64,000 nt of DNA, from assembly GCF_026191375.1 (NCBI RefSeq), contig NZ_JAODTL010000053.1, positions 1 to 64,000 of the forward strand, written 5' to 3'. The position numbers and the translations under genes are program-made. Positions 56,212 to 64,000 of the stretch are shown here, piece after piece. Source of the DNA: Marinomonas pontica. GTDB taxonomy: Bacteria; Pseudomonadota; Gammaproteobacteria; Pseudomonadales; Marinomonadaceae. The notes beneath the pieces are model-generated. The model saw nothing but the letters and a program-made list of their open reading frames with translations. It was not told where the DNA came from and made no database searches. Numbering within the stretch: the stretch's first letter is position 1; the number at the start of each line of letters is the position of its first letter.

Positions 56212-56230
56212 AATGTAATTTTATTACATT
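56212..56230. promoter_or_regulatory. HexR-type operator before glk
   Basis: AATGTAATTTTATTACATT, a perfect 19-bp palindrome about a central T. HexR of gammaproteobacteria binds sites close to TTGTAAT-WWW-ATTACAA upstream of glycolytic and Entner-Doudoroff genes; the TGTAAT-TTT-ATTACA core matches. It lies 84 bases before glk, right after the cyclase gene. It could also serve as a weak terminator of that gene. Confidence 0.7.
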
Positions 56231-56313
56231 ATTGTGCTTGTTTTTTCAATGGTACGGTATTTTTCACCTCGATTTTGTTGTAAAATTTCAAAAAAATTAA
56301 ATAGGGTTCATCT

Positions 56314-57287
56314 ATGTCCCACGCTTTAATCGCCGATCTTGGCGGAACAAATGCTCGTTTTGCATTGGTTCCTATTCATCAGTATGAGCCTCTCGAAGTC
56401 AGAGTGCTTCCTTGTGAAAAATACGACAGCTTTTTTGATGCTGCAGCGGATTACATTAAAAACTGCAGCGTTAATATGGATGATATTGACGCTGTTGTGT
56501 TGGCTATTGCAGGTCCTGTGAACCAGCCAGTTATTCGTTTTTCTAACAATCCTTGGCAGTTCACACGAGCTGAAGTTGAATCCTATTTTGGAGACAATAA
56601 AGCCGTCGCTTTATTAAATGACTTTGATGCTGTCGGTCATTGTTTAGAAATTTTAACGCCGCAAGATATGGTGGTTATCGGCGAACAATCGACCATTGAC
56701 CCTAAAGGGGCTTGTTGGGTGATTGGGGCGGGAACGGGTCTTGGGGTAGCTTGTGTTGTACCGCAAGACAATGGCCCGAACATTGTTCTTCCTGGAGAGG
56801 GGGGCATGTCGATCTTTCTGCCTGTAATGATGTCGAAGATAATATTCTTAAATTCCTTCGCACTCGTCACCATCGCGTGTCGGCGGAGCGTGTGTTATCC
56901 GGTATGGGGCTTGAAAATATTTATGAAGCTCTTGCTTTGCAGAATGGCATTGAAAAGCGCCTGACAGCTCCTGAGATTGGAGAAGCGTTGTCATTGGGTA
57001 ACGACCCAATTGCCAAGGCGACGTTAGAGCAATTTTTTGTGTTTTTAGGTCGCGTAATTGGGGATCTGGTCTTGTCTGTTGAATCCCGTGGTGGTGTCTA
57101 TATTGCAGGTGGAATCGTTCCTCGTTATCTGAAAGAAATTCTTAACAGTGGTTTCCGTGATGCGATGCAAGACAAAGGTCGCATGAAAAATTTTGTTTCG
57201 CCTATTCCGACTTTTGTTGTTATGTCTGAATACCCAGGCCTGATGGGGTGCGCATGTTATGCGTCTCATCTTGTGTCGAAAGCCTAG
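56314..57287 (+). pseudogene. glk: Glucokinase, frameshifted in a G run
   Basis: The first frame starts MSHALIADLGGTNARFALVP and has GAGTGLGVACVVPQDNG and then LPGEGGMSIFL..., going off-family after a G6 run near 56798-56803. The +1 frame continues GGHVDLSACNDVEDNILKFLRTRHHRVSAERVLSGMGLENIYEALA... to 57287, with VYIAGGIVPRYLKEIL, as glucokinases require (G-E-G-G-H-V). One extra G would restore a ~324-residue enzyme phosphorylating glucose. Because it heads the glk-zwf-eda cluster and carries an intact operator, a sequencing error is likely. Confidence 0.85.
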
Positions 57288-57307
57288 ATTTAGTTGGAGA
57301 GTAAAGA

Positions 57308-58783
57308 ATGAAGGCCAGTTTGAAAGCCTGTGATGTTGTCATTTTTGGTGGTGGTGGTGATCTTGCAATGCGTAAGTTACTGCCGGCTTTGTACCATTTA
57401 GATATGGATGGGTTGCTCGCTCCGACGACTCGAATTATTGGAGCCTCAAGACGTGAGGTTGCCACTGAAGAGTACCAGACAAAGATTCGAGCAGCGCTTG
57501 ATGAATTCGTTCCTTCCAGTATTGGTGACGACAAAACGTGGCAGCGTTTTAAGCAACGTTTAAGTTATGTGTCGGTTGATGCTCAGCAAGAGTCCGACTT
57601 TGCTCGACTAAATGAGCACCAAGTCGGTGGTGATGACCGCGACGTTGTGTTTTATCTGGCCACGTCCCCAGATCTGTTTGGTTCTATTTGTTCTTCTTTG
57701 GCCTCGCATGGTTTGAACGCTGACCGTATGCGTGTGGTGTTGGAAAAACCGCTGGGCAGAGATTTGGCGTCTTCTCGTGCGATTAACGATGAGGTGATGA
57801 AGAACTTTAATGAGCAACAAGCGTTTCGTATTGACCATTACCTAGGAAAAGAGACGGTTCAAAACCTGTTGGCAATCCGTTTTGGTAATACGTTGTTCGA
57901 GCCATTATGGGACAGCGCACACATTGATAACGTGCAAATTACGGTATCAGAAACCGTTGGTGTTGAAGGGCGTTGGGGATATTACGACAACGCTGGTGCC
58001 ATGAGAGACATGGTGCAGAACCACTTGATCCAATTGCTATGTTTGGTAGCGATGGAGCCGCCAGGTCGTATGGATGCAGACTCGGTTCGAGATGAAAAAA
58101 TCAAAGTCTTAAAAGCATTGCGTCCTATTGCTGGTGCAAATGCGTACACAAAAACCGTTCGTGGACAGTATGCAAAAGGCATGATCAAAGGGAAAGATGT
58201 AAAAGGGTATTTTGATGAAGAAGGGAGTAACCCTAATTCAAGAACAGAAACGTTTGTCGCTTTGCGGGCTGATATTGACAACTGGCGTTGGGCTGGCGTG
58301 CCGTTTTATCTGAGAACCGGTAAGCGTTTGGGTCAGCGTTATTCTGAAATCGTGATTCAATATAAGGCTGTTCCTCACAGCATTTTTAGCGATGAAAGTA
58401 ACCGTCAGTTGCAGCGGAATCAATTGGTGATTCGCCTTCAGCCAGAAGAAAAAATCTCTCTAACGGTAATGAATAAAGTGCCTGGAGCGAGTGAAGGAAT
58501 GAATCTGCAACCGGTAGATTTGAACTTGAGTCTAACGGAAGCATTTAATGATAAGCGTAGCCCTGAGGCCTATGAGCGCTTGCTATTGGATGTGATGCGC
58601 AACGATGCAACCTTGTTTATGCGTTACGATGAAGTGGAGGCTGCATGGAAATGGGTGGACGGTATTATGTCTGCTTGGAATCAAACGAGCGAGCGCCCTA
58701 AAGAATACGCATCTGGTTCATGGGGGCCGGCCGCATCGATGGCATTGCCTATTAAAGACGGCCGCAATTGGCACGACTACTAA
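57308..58783 (+). CDS. zwf: Glucose-6-phosphate 1-dehydrogenase
   Basis: A 491-residue enzyme oxidising glucose-6-phosphate to 6-phosphogluconolactone with NADP+ or NAD+. The dinucleotide loop FGGGGDLAMRKLLPALYHL at the start, the substrate site RIDHYLGKETVQNLLAIRFGN near residue 178, and PFYLRTGKRL near 335 are present; length is as for E. coli. ATG with GGAGAG upstream, 20 bases after glk. It is followed by eda rather than pgl. Confidence 0.96.
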   Translation: MKASLKACDVVIFGGGGDLAMRKLLPALYHLDMDGLLAPTTRIIGASRREVATEEYQTKIRAALDEFVPSSIGDDKTWQRFKQRLSYVSVDAQQESDFARLNEHQVGGDDRDVVFYLATSPDLFGSICSSLASHGLNADRMRVVLEKPLGRDLASSRAINDEVMKNFNEQQAFRIDHYLGKETVQNLLAIRFGNTLFEPLWDSAHIDNVQITVSETVGVEGRWGYYDNAGAMRDMVQNHLIQLLCLVAMEPPGRMDADSVRDEKIKVLKALRPIAGANAYTKTVRGQYAKGMIKGKDVKGYFDEEGSNPNSRTETFVALRADIDNWRWAGVPFYLRTGKRLGQRYSEIVIQYKAVPHSIFSDESNRQLQRNQLVIRLQPEEKISLTVMNKVPGASEGMNLQPVDLNLSLTEAFNDKRSPEAYERLLLDVMRNDATLFMRYDEVEAAWKWVDGIMSAWNQTSERPKEYASGSWGPAASMALPIKDGRNWHDY

Positions 58784-58824
58784 GTCAATTGGACTGAAAA
58801 ATAAGCCGATAAAAGGAAAGCGAA

Positions 58825-59451
58825 ATGACTCAAACTTATACAGCTGAAAAAGTGATGACAGCGACGCCTGTGGTTCCTGTTATTGTTGTCGACGATGTAG
58901 AGCAAGCGGTTGCGCTGGGCAAAGCACTTGTTGCTGGTGGTGTGCCTGTGTTGGAAGTGACATTACGAACGCCTGCGGCTCTAGAGGCGATTACCGCGTT
59001 GCGTAAAGAAGTGCCTGAGGCGATTGTTGGTGCGGGGACGGTGTGTTCACGTGCGCAATATATTCAAGCGATTGAGGCCGGATCTCAGTTTATCATTAGC
59101 CCTGGTATGACAGCGGATTTATTAGCCGTCGGTAAAGAATACGATGTGCCGTATTTGCCAGCAGTGGCGACCATTTCGGATGTTTTGTTGGGAATGGAAT
59201 ACGGCTATGACCGTTTTAAATTCTTTCCTGCTGAAGTAAATGGTGGAGTGAAGGCGTTGAAGGCGTTTGGTGGGCCATTGCCGCAGATTAAATTTTGTCC
59301 GACTGGTGGTATTGGCGCAGACAATTTCCGTGAGTACTTGGCGTTACCAAATGTACTTTGTGTTGGGGGTTCTTGGATTGTGCCAACCGATTTAGTGCGT
59401 GCTGGAAAATGGGATGACATTACCGAGCTGGCGAAGTCTGTCGCTCGCTAA
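58825..59451 (+). CDS. eda: KDPG / 4-hydroxy-2-oxoglutarate aldolase
   Basis: A 208-residue class I aldolase cutting 2-keto-3-deoxy-6-phosphogluconate to pyruvate and glyceraldehyde-3-phosphate. Catalytic Glu in VLEVTLRTP, PGMT, and the Schiff-base Lys in YDRFKFFPAE are present, with FCPTGGIGADNFREYLALPNVLCVGGSW near the end. AAGGAAAG precedes the ATG. It follows zwf by 41 bases, with a terminator after it. edd is not in the window. Confidence 0.96.
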   Translation: MTQTYTAEKVMTATPVVPVIVVDDVEQAVALGKALVAGGVPVLEVTLRTPAALEAITALRKEVPEAIVGAGTVCSRAQYIQAIEAGSQFIISPGMTADLLAVGKEYDVPYLPAVATISDVLLGMEYGYDRFKFFPAEVNGGVKALKAFGGPLPQIKFCPTGGIGADNFREYLALPNVLCVGGSWIVPTDLVRAGKWDDITELAKSVAR

Positions 59452-59469
59452 GCCTTTTCTTATTGTGTT

Positions 59470-59508
59470 CAAAAAAAGGGAAGAACGTAGGTTCTTCCTT
59501 TTTTTATT
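59470..59508. terminator. Terminator after eda
   Basis: AAAAAAAGGGAAGAAC pairs with GTTCTTCCTTTTTTT across a short loop, with T and A tracts on both sides, between the convergent eda and phoH-like genes. Confidence 0.9.
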
Positions 59509-59539
59509 GCCTTTTTCCGACCTAAAATGGCGTGTTTTT

Positions 59540-60946
59540 TTATAGGTTTTCTTCCGCAAATTCCGCAAGTCGGCTTCGTTCGATGCCGTTAACATGCATA
59601 ATGCTGGCGTATTTAAAGGATTTTGTTTTTTCCACCAAGTAGGTGAGTCCCGAAGTAAGTGGGGTGATGTACTTATTGTCTATCTGTGCCAAGTTACCTA
59701 AAACGATAATTTTTGAGTTGCTACCCACTCGTGTCACGATAGATTTAAGTTGGAATTGCGTTAAACCTTGAGCCTCGTCAATAATGATTAAGGCGTTGTT
59801 GAATGAGCGGCCGCGCATGAAGTTAAGAGATTTAAACTGGATGTTGGCCTTTTGTTTAACATAATCGATACTGCTAAAAGAGTGTTCATCTGCGCCGTGT
59901 AGGATTTCCAAGTTGTCATCAAACGCGGCTAACCAAGGTGCCATTTTCTCTTCCTCGGTTCCTGGTAAAAAGCCAATGTCTTCCGCCATTGGTGGGGTTG
60001 ATCGAGCGACAATAATTTTATTAAAGCGCTTCTCTTCCATGGTTACCTGTAATCCGTAGGCAAGAGCGAGTAAGGTCTTTCCTGATCCTGCAGGTCCTGT
60101 CATTACCATTAAGTCGGAATTGTCATGGCGTAATAAATAAAACGCCATGGCTTGTTCTAGGTTGCGCGGGTGAATGCCCCAAAAGTTTTGGTTCATTAGA
60201 TGTTGCTTGTTAACATCAAGTAAATAAACAAACTCTTGATCTGTATTGACCACAAAGCCAATAAAGTCTTCATCATCAATGACAAACATATTGAGATAGA
60301 TATTAGGCAAGTGGGTTTTGTTAATGACATGGACCGTGTGTCGGCCATGGGCTTCTGTTTTGACGCTATCAATGGTTGACCAGAAACTGCCTGTAAATTG
60401 AATGTAGCCCTTGGTCATTAAATCCAAGTCGTCTAGAACGCGGTCTTTGCGGTAATCTTCCACTCGCTCCAGGCCAGAACCTTTGGCTTTGATCCGCATG
60501 TTGATGTCTTTTGTTACTAGGCAGACTGCAGAGCGAGGATGAGTGGCTTGTAGGCTAAGTCCAACATTGATGATGCGGTTGTCGTTGGCGTGGTCATGGT
60601 TGCCATTCAAAAAAGGCACGTTATCCGTAAGTGTAATTTGTTGATCTGGATAAATGGCCAAGGAGCCTTCGCTGCGCTTGTTTTGGTCTTTGTCTACATC
60701 GTTACTAACAACGCGTATTGGGACGCCTGCCTGTAGCTCTCGGGGAGAGGTGTCACCAACTATTTTATCAATGGTATTGATCGCAACACGCGCTTCACGA
60801 CTGACGTCTTTGTCTCGCCTGTCTTTAATAACGTCAAGTTCTTCAAGAACGGTCATGGGAATCACGACTTTGTGTTCGGCAAACGCATAAATGGCCAATG
60901 GGTCGTGCAACAGAACATTGGTATCAAGAACGTAGATTTTTTCCAT
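59540..60946 (-). CDS. PIN-PhoH domain ATPase/ribonuclease
   Basis: A 468-residue two-domain protein. The PIN nuclease domain occupies roughly the first 150 residues (YVLDTNVLLHDPLAIYAF, then EELDVIKDRRDKDVSREAR with acidic metal ligands). The C-terminal PhoH-type ATPase has Walker A MTGPAGSGKTLLALAYGL near 285, Walker B NALIIIDEAQGLT and IIVLGNLAQID. Such PhoH2/YlaK-type proteins are RNA helicase-nucleases, in some bacteria paired with toxin-antitoxin-like genes; no partner is seen here. The 60947-61227 gap upstream has only a nested hairpin. Confidence 0.9.
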   Translation of the reverse strand: MEKIYVLDTNVLLHDPLAIYAFAEHKVVIPMTVLEELDVIKDRRDKDVSREARVAINTIDKIVGDTSPRELQAGVPIRVVSNDVDKDQNKRSEGSLAIYPDQQITLTDNVPFLNGNHDHANDNRIINVGLSLQATHPRSAVCLVTKDINMRIKAKGSGLERVEDYRKDRVLDDLDLMTKGYIQFTGSFWSTIDSVKTEAHGRHTVHVINKTHLPNIYLNMFVIDDEDFIGFVVNTDQEFVYLLDVNKQHLMNQNFWGIHPRNLEQAMAFYLLRHDNSDLMVMTGPAGSGKTLLALAYGLQVTMEEKRFNKIIVARSTPPMAEDIGFLPGTEEEKMAPWLAAFDDNLEILHGADEHSFSSIDYVKQKANIQFKSLNFMRGRSFNNALIIIDEAQGLTQFQLKSIVTRVGSNSKIIVLGNLAQIDNKYITPLTSGLTYLVEKTKSFKYASIMHVNGIERSRLAEFAEENL

Positions 60947-61139
60947 AGAGTATTACTCCTGTAAAGAACATGAAGTTGTCTTTTGAAAATAGAAAATCGA
61001 TCTGTACGGGCAATGTGATTGTGTTGTTGTGTGTTTTGAGGGGTGATAGCAAGGTTGTTCGTCGGATGCAAATCCAACCAAAAGGGGAAATATTGAGCTG
61101 AGTTTCTTTGTGACTATGGTTTTAAGCAAGCTATGCCTC

Positions 61140-61178
61140 ACTGTCTTTTTCCATACTCTAAATAGAGTGTATGACAGT
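61140..61178. repeat. Nested inverted repeat between phoH-like gene and rpoD
   Basis: ACTGTC (61140-61145) pairs with GACAGT (61173-61178), and inside lies ATACTCT-AAAT-AGAGT(G)TAT. It is upstream of the PhoH-type gene and downstream of rpoD's terminator. It could be an operator or leader hairpin. Confidence 0.35.
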
Positions 61179-61226
61179 TTTGTTGCTTATGCTTGTTCTA
61201 ATTGAGTTTTTTTATCTGTTTTAGGC

Positions 61227-61258
61227 ATAAAAAAACCGCTGCTTAGGCAGCGGTTTTT
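61227..61258 (-). terminator. Terminator after rpoD
   Basis: On the minus strand ACCGCTGC-CTAA-GCAGCGGT followed by a T run ends the dnaG-rpoD transcript just past rpoD. Confidence 0.92.
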
Positions 61259-61274
61259 CTGTAAACAGGTCGTT

Positions 61275-63113
61275 TTACTCGTCTAAGAAGCTTCTTAGGT
61301 GTTCTGAACGACTTGGGTGACGTAGCTTCCGCAAGGCTTTCGCTTCGATTTGACGAATACGTTCACGAGTAACGTCGAACTGCTTGCCCACTTCTTCAAG
61401 AGTGTGGTCTGTGTTCATATCGATACCAAAACGCATGCGCAATACCTTGGCTTCACGAGCGGTTAAGCCTGCAAGAACCATGGTAGTCGACTCACGTAAA
61501 CCTTCAATCGTAGCGATATCAATTGGAGATTCAGCACCATCGTCTTCAATGAAGTCGCCTAAGTGTGAATCTTCATCATCACCGATAGGGGTTTCCATTG
61601 AGATTGGTTCTTTTGCAATCTTCAATACTTTACGAATTTTGTCTTCTGGCATGTCCATGCGAGCGGCCAATTCTTCTGGCGTGGCTTCGCGTCCCATTTC
61701 CTGCAGCATTTGACGAGAGATACGATTAAGTTTGTTAATCGTTTCGATCATGTGCACAGGAATACGAATTGTACGAGCCTGATCAGCAATCGAACGAGTG
61801 ATTGCCTGACGAATCCACCACGTAGCGTAAGTCGAGAACTTATAACCACGACGGTATTCAAATTTGTCTACGGCTTTCATCAAACCGATGTTGCCTTCCT
61901 GGATAAGGTCCAAGAATTGTAAGCCACGGTTTGTGTATTTCTTCGCAATAGAGATAACCAAACGAAGGTTAGCTTCAACCATTTCTTTTTTCGCACGACG
62001 AGCGCGAGTCTCACCAATAGAAATGCGACGATTGATTTCTTTCAGTTCCGCAATCGTTAGGCCGGTTTCTTTTGTTACGGCACGAAGCTTGCGCTGGCTG
62101 CGCATAAATTCGGCTTCGTTTTCTTCAAGCATGGCTGCGTAATCAGCACCAGAGGCGATTTGCTCTTTTAGCCAGTCGGCATTGGTTTCATTGCTTGGAA
62201 AACGTTTTAAGAATTCCGTGCGTGGCATGCCTGATTTGCGTACACAGACTTGCATGATTAGGCGTTCTTGTTCACGCACTTTTTCCATGCGAGAGCGTAC
62301 GCGCTCAATCAAGTCGTCAAACAGCTTAGGAACCAATTTGATTGGTGCAAAACTGATGCTTAGCTCTTCTTGTTTATTCTGTACGGCAGGATCCTGTCTA
62401 TTGCTGTTTTCAAGCAAGACTTTCAGCTCTTCATAGATGCGCGAAATATCATTAAAGCGCAGAGCTGTTTCTTCTGGATCTGGGCCATTATCTGTTTCTT
62501 CTTCAGTGGTTTCAGTGTCGTCATCATCGTCGTCACTGTCTACCGAATCTTCTTCAATAATAGGCTCTTCTGTGGCCGTTTCTTCGAAAACAGGCTCTTC
62601 GCCATCGCCATCAATGAAACCGCTAAAAATGTCGCTAAGACGACCTTCCTCTTCTTGTACTTTTGCGTATGCGTCTAGCAATACATCCACAGCACCAGGG
62701 AAATAGGAAATGGCCGCCATTACTTCGCGCGTACCTTCTTCGATGCGTTTTGCAATCGCAATCTCGCCAGCGCGAGTGAGTAGCTCAACCGTACCCATTT
62801 CACGCATGTACATGCGGACAGGGTCAGTTGTTCGGGTGATATCACCTTCTACAGCCGCTAATGCTGCTGCTGCTTCTTCTGCAGCGGCCTCATCTGTGGC
62901 ATCACCTTCTTCCATAAGAAGGTTATCTTTATCTGGTGCAACTTCAGAAACCGTGATGCCCATGTCGTTGATCATGGCAATGATTTCTTCTACTTGCTCC
63001 GGGTCTGAAAGGTCATCAGGGAGGTGGTCATTAACTTCAGAAAAAGTTAGGTAACCTTGTTCTTTACCCTTGGAGATCAGCTCTTTGAGACGTGACTGTT
63101 GAGTGTCTGGCAT
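61275..63113 (-). CDS. rpoD: RNA polymerase sigma-70 factor
   Basis: A 612-residue primary sigma factor. Region 1.1 ([26 protein letters not shown]), region 1.2 ([33 protein letters not shown]), a long acidic non-conserved insert (around residues 175-215), regions 2.1-2.4 ([43 protein letters not shown]), 3 ([17 protein letters not shown]) and 4 ([42 protein letters not shown]) are complete. It follows dnaG in the same direction, as in the classical macromolecular-synthesis operon. Confidence 0.97.
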   Translation of the reverse strand: MPDTQQSRLKELISKGKEQGYLTFSEVNDHLPDDLSDPEQVEEIIAMINDMGITVSEVAPDKDNLLMEEGDATDEAAAEEAAAALAAVEGDITRTTDPVRMYMREMGTVELLTRAGEIAIAKRIEEGTREVMAAISYFPGAVDVLLDAYAKVQEEEGRLSDIFSGFIDGDGEEPVFEETATEEPIIEEDSVDSDDDDDDTETTEEETDNGPDPEETALRFNDISRIYEELKVLLENSNRQDPAVQNKQEELSISFAPIKLVPKLFDDLIERVRSRMEKVREQERLIMQVCVRKSGMPRTEFLKRFPSNETNADWLKEQIASGADYAAMLEENEAEFMRSQRKLRAVTKETGLTIAELKEINRRISIGETRARRAKKEMVEANLRLVISIAKKYTNRGLQFLDLIQEGNIGLMKAVDKFEYRRGYKFSTYATWWIRQAITRSIADQARTIRIPVHMIETINKLNRISRQMLQEMGREATPEELAARMDMPEDKIRKVLKIAKEPISMETPIGDDEDSHLGDFIEDDGAESPIDIATIEGLRESTTMVLAGLTAREAKVLRMRFGIDMNTDHTLEEVGKQFDVTRERIRQIEAKALRKLRHPSRSEHLRSFLDE

Positions 63114-63173
63114 TCGACAACCTATCGTTAGAAATTCATTTGGGAGTTTAGCAAGCCGCGGATTATAACAAAA

Positions 63174-64000
63174 TCAATCACTTTTATCCACCGAATCCTT
63201 TCTTTTTTGAATGAAAAGTAGGCAGTATTTACCGTTTTTTTGTCTAATTAAGTCCATCAAATTCCGTAGTTCTTGCTTGCTGCTAGTATCCTTTATGGAT
63301 TCGTTCCCTCGACTTTTCAACCGTTCAATACTGCTATTTAAGCCTAAATTTTTCTCAAGTGCCGAAATCATGTCTAGCACTTCTTGCTGTGCATTGGATA
63401 TTTTTTGCTTTGTTGTGGCATCTTGGTGGTTTAAAAGTGCGTAAATGGCCGACATCGTGGTGGTATCTGTCGTTTCGCCAAGCAAGTGTCCCGTGTTTTT
63501 GGTTGGGTGTTTTGCAAAATATCTCCATATTTTGCAAAAAATCTGAAGCTCTTCATTGGCTTGATTAACCAGTGGGTCAGGCAAATCAATCTCTTTCGCA
63601 ATGTGCGGATGAAACAGCAGACACAATGTGGCCTGCTTAATCTTGCTCAGGCTGGGTGCGGCAGGCGGTAAAGCGGGTTCGTCATTGTAGAATTTACCTT
63701 TGCTAAAGGGTTTCTTTCCGAATGGTTTTTTGGGCGAGCCTTGATTTTGGGTGTGACTGGTTGGAGCTGCGTAGTCAAGGTACTGAGCATCGCCGTACGC
63801 GTCATGAGGCGGCTCGTAGTCATAATGACTTAGGTCTGGGATGTCGCCTTCAAAGTGCTGTGCTAAGGGGGTGTTGGCTTGTTGTGTTGGTTCTTGACCT
63901 TGTGTGGGGGCTTGGTGGCGTCGGGTCTTAAAAACGGTGTTTCCAAGGGTTTCACTGTCTATGCCTGATTGATCACTAAGTTGGCGAAGTAGGACTGAGC
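63174..64000 (-). CDS. dnaG: DNA primase, C-terminal part (runs off the window)
   Basis: The leftward frame is open from the window edge to a stop at 63174, about 275 codons. It starts within ...SVLLRQLSDQSGID, the end of the primase core, followed by a low-complexity linker (PTQGQEPTQQANTP, PKKPFGKKPFSKGKF) and the C-terminal DnaB helicase-binding domain (LFHPHIAKEIDLPDPLVNQANEELQIFCKIW ... ALEKNLGLNSSIERLK). The N-terminal zinc and TOPRIM domains lie outside the window. Its position before rpoD supports the call. Confidence 0.85.
   Translation of the reverse strand, partial: SVLLRQLSDQSGIDSETLGNTVFKTRRHQAPTQGQEPTQQANTPLAQHFEGDIPDLSHYDYEPPHDAYGDAQYLDYAAPTSHTQNQGSPKKPFGKKPFSKGKFYNDEPALPPAAPSLSKIKQATLCLLFHPHIAKEIDLPDPLVNQANEELQIFCKIWRYFAKHPTKNTGHLLGETTDTTTMSAIYALLNHQDATTKQKISNAQQEVLDMISALEKNLGLNSSIERLKSRGNESIKDTSSKQELRNLMDLIRQKNGKYCLLFIQKRKDSVDKSD

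Noticed and set aside
1..64000. CRISPR array, insertion sequence or prophage
   Set aside because: No regularly spaced repeats, transposase or phage-like genes were seen; gene order is typical chromosomal core with operon-scale accessory parts.

Overview
The window reads as chromosome of a marine gammaproteobacterium of the Oceanospirillales type, closest in feel to Marinomonas. This is inferred from gene order and protein flavour, not from a search. Supporting points are the secG–tRNA-Leu(GAG)–rimP–nusA–infB–rbfA–truB–rpsO–pnp block, the ftsH–folP–glmM–tpiA block, the dnaG–rpoD pair, a glk–zwf–eda Entner-Doudoroff cluster, and moderate-to-low GC. I saw no insertion sequence, prophage, CRISPR array or rRNA.

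Layout. 1-2.5 kb: small enzymes (GNAT, DHCW cupin, peroxiredoxin-like protein) and a frameshifted AraC-type regulator. 2.7 kb: a CAU tRNA that looks like tRNA-Ile2. 3-8 kb: a TcyP-like cystine transporter, an NIT-domain chemoreceptor and the RhlE RNA helicase. 8.2-17.4 kb: a leftward five-gene operon with two transglutaminase-fold proteins and two ATP-grasp/alpha-E modules, one fused and one split, behind a likely sigma-54 promoter. 17.7-21.4 kb: a flavin monooxygenase, an NhaC-type antiporter and an EamA exporter. 21.4-26.4 kb: a TetR regulator divergent from an RND efflux pair, with a palindromic operator between them. 26.5-33.5 kb: a leftward phosphonate-type ABC importer (phnD, phnC, two phnE) followed upstream by a DctD/NtrC-type response regulator and its sensor kinase; a sigma-54 promoter precedes phnD.

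33.8-52.3 kb is housekeeping: prfC, erpA, a broken unknown gene, yhbY, rlmE, ftsH, folP, glmM, tpiA, secG, tRNA-Leu, then rimP to pnp. 52.5-56.2 kb holds an LPP20-type lipoprotein, a frameshifted thioesterase, a DUF3080-type lipoprotein, a small unknown protein and a diguanylate cyclase. 56.2-59.5 kb holds glk, zwf and eda, with a near-ideal HexR operator in front. The window ends with a PIN-PhoH protein, rpoD and the 3' part of dnaG.

Three themes deserve attention. First, the transglutaminase/ATP-grasp/alpha-E operon is the best candidate for a poorly described biochemical system; one of its two ATP-grasp domains lacks the glycine-rich lid. Second, two separate operons have sigma-54 promoters, and one lies beside the enhancer-binding regulator likely to drive it. 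Third, four genes (AraC-type regulator, an unknown gene, a thioesterase and glk) are each interrupted by a single small indel, two of them in homopolymer runs. This suggests either sequence errors or recent decay. All functional assignments come from motif reading; no database search was run.
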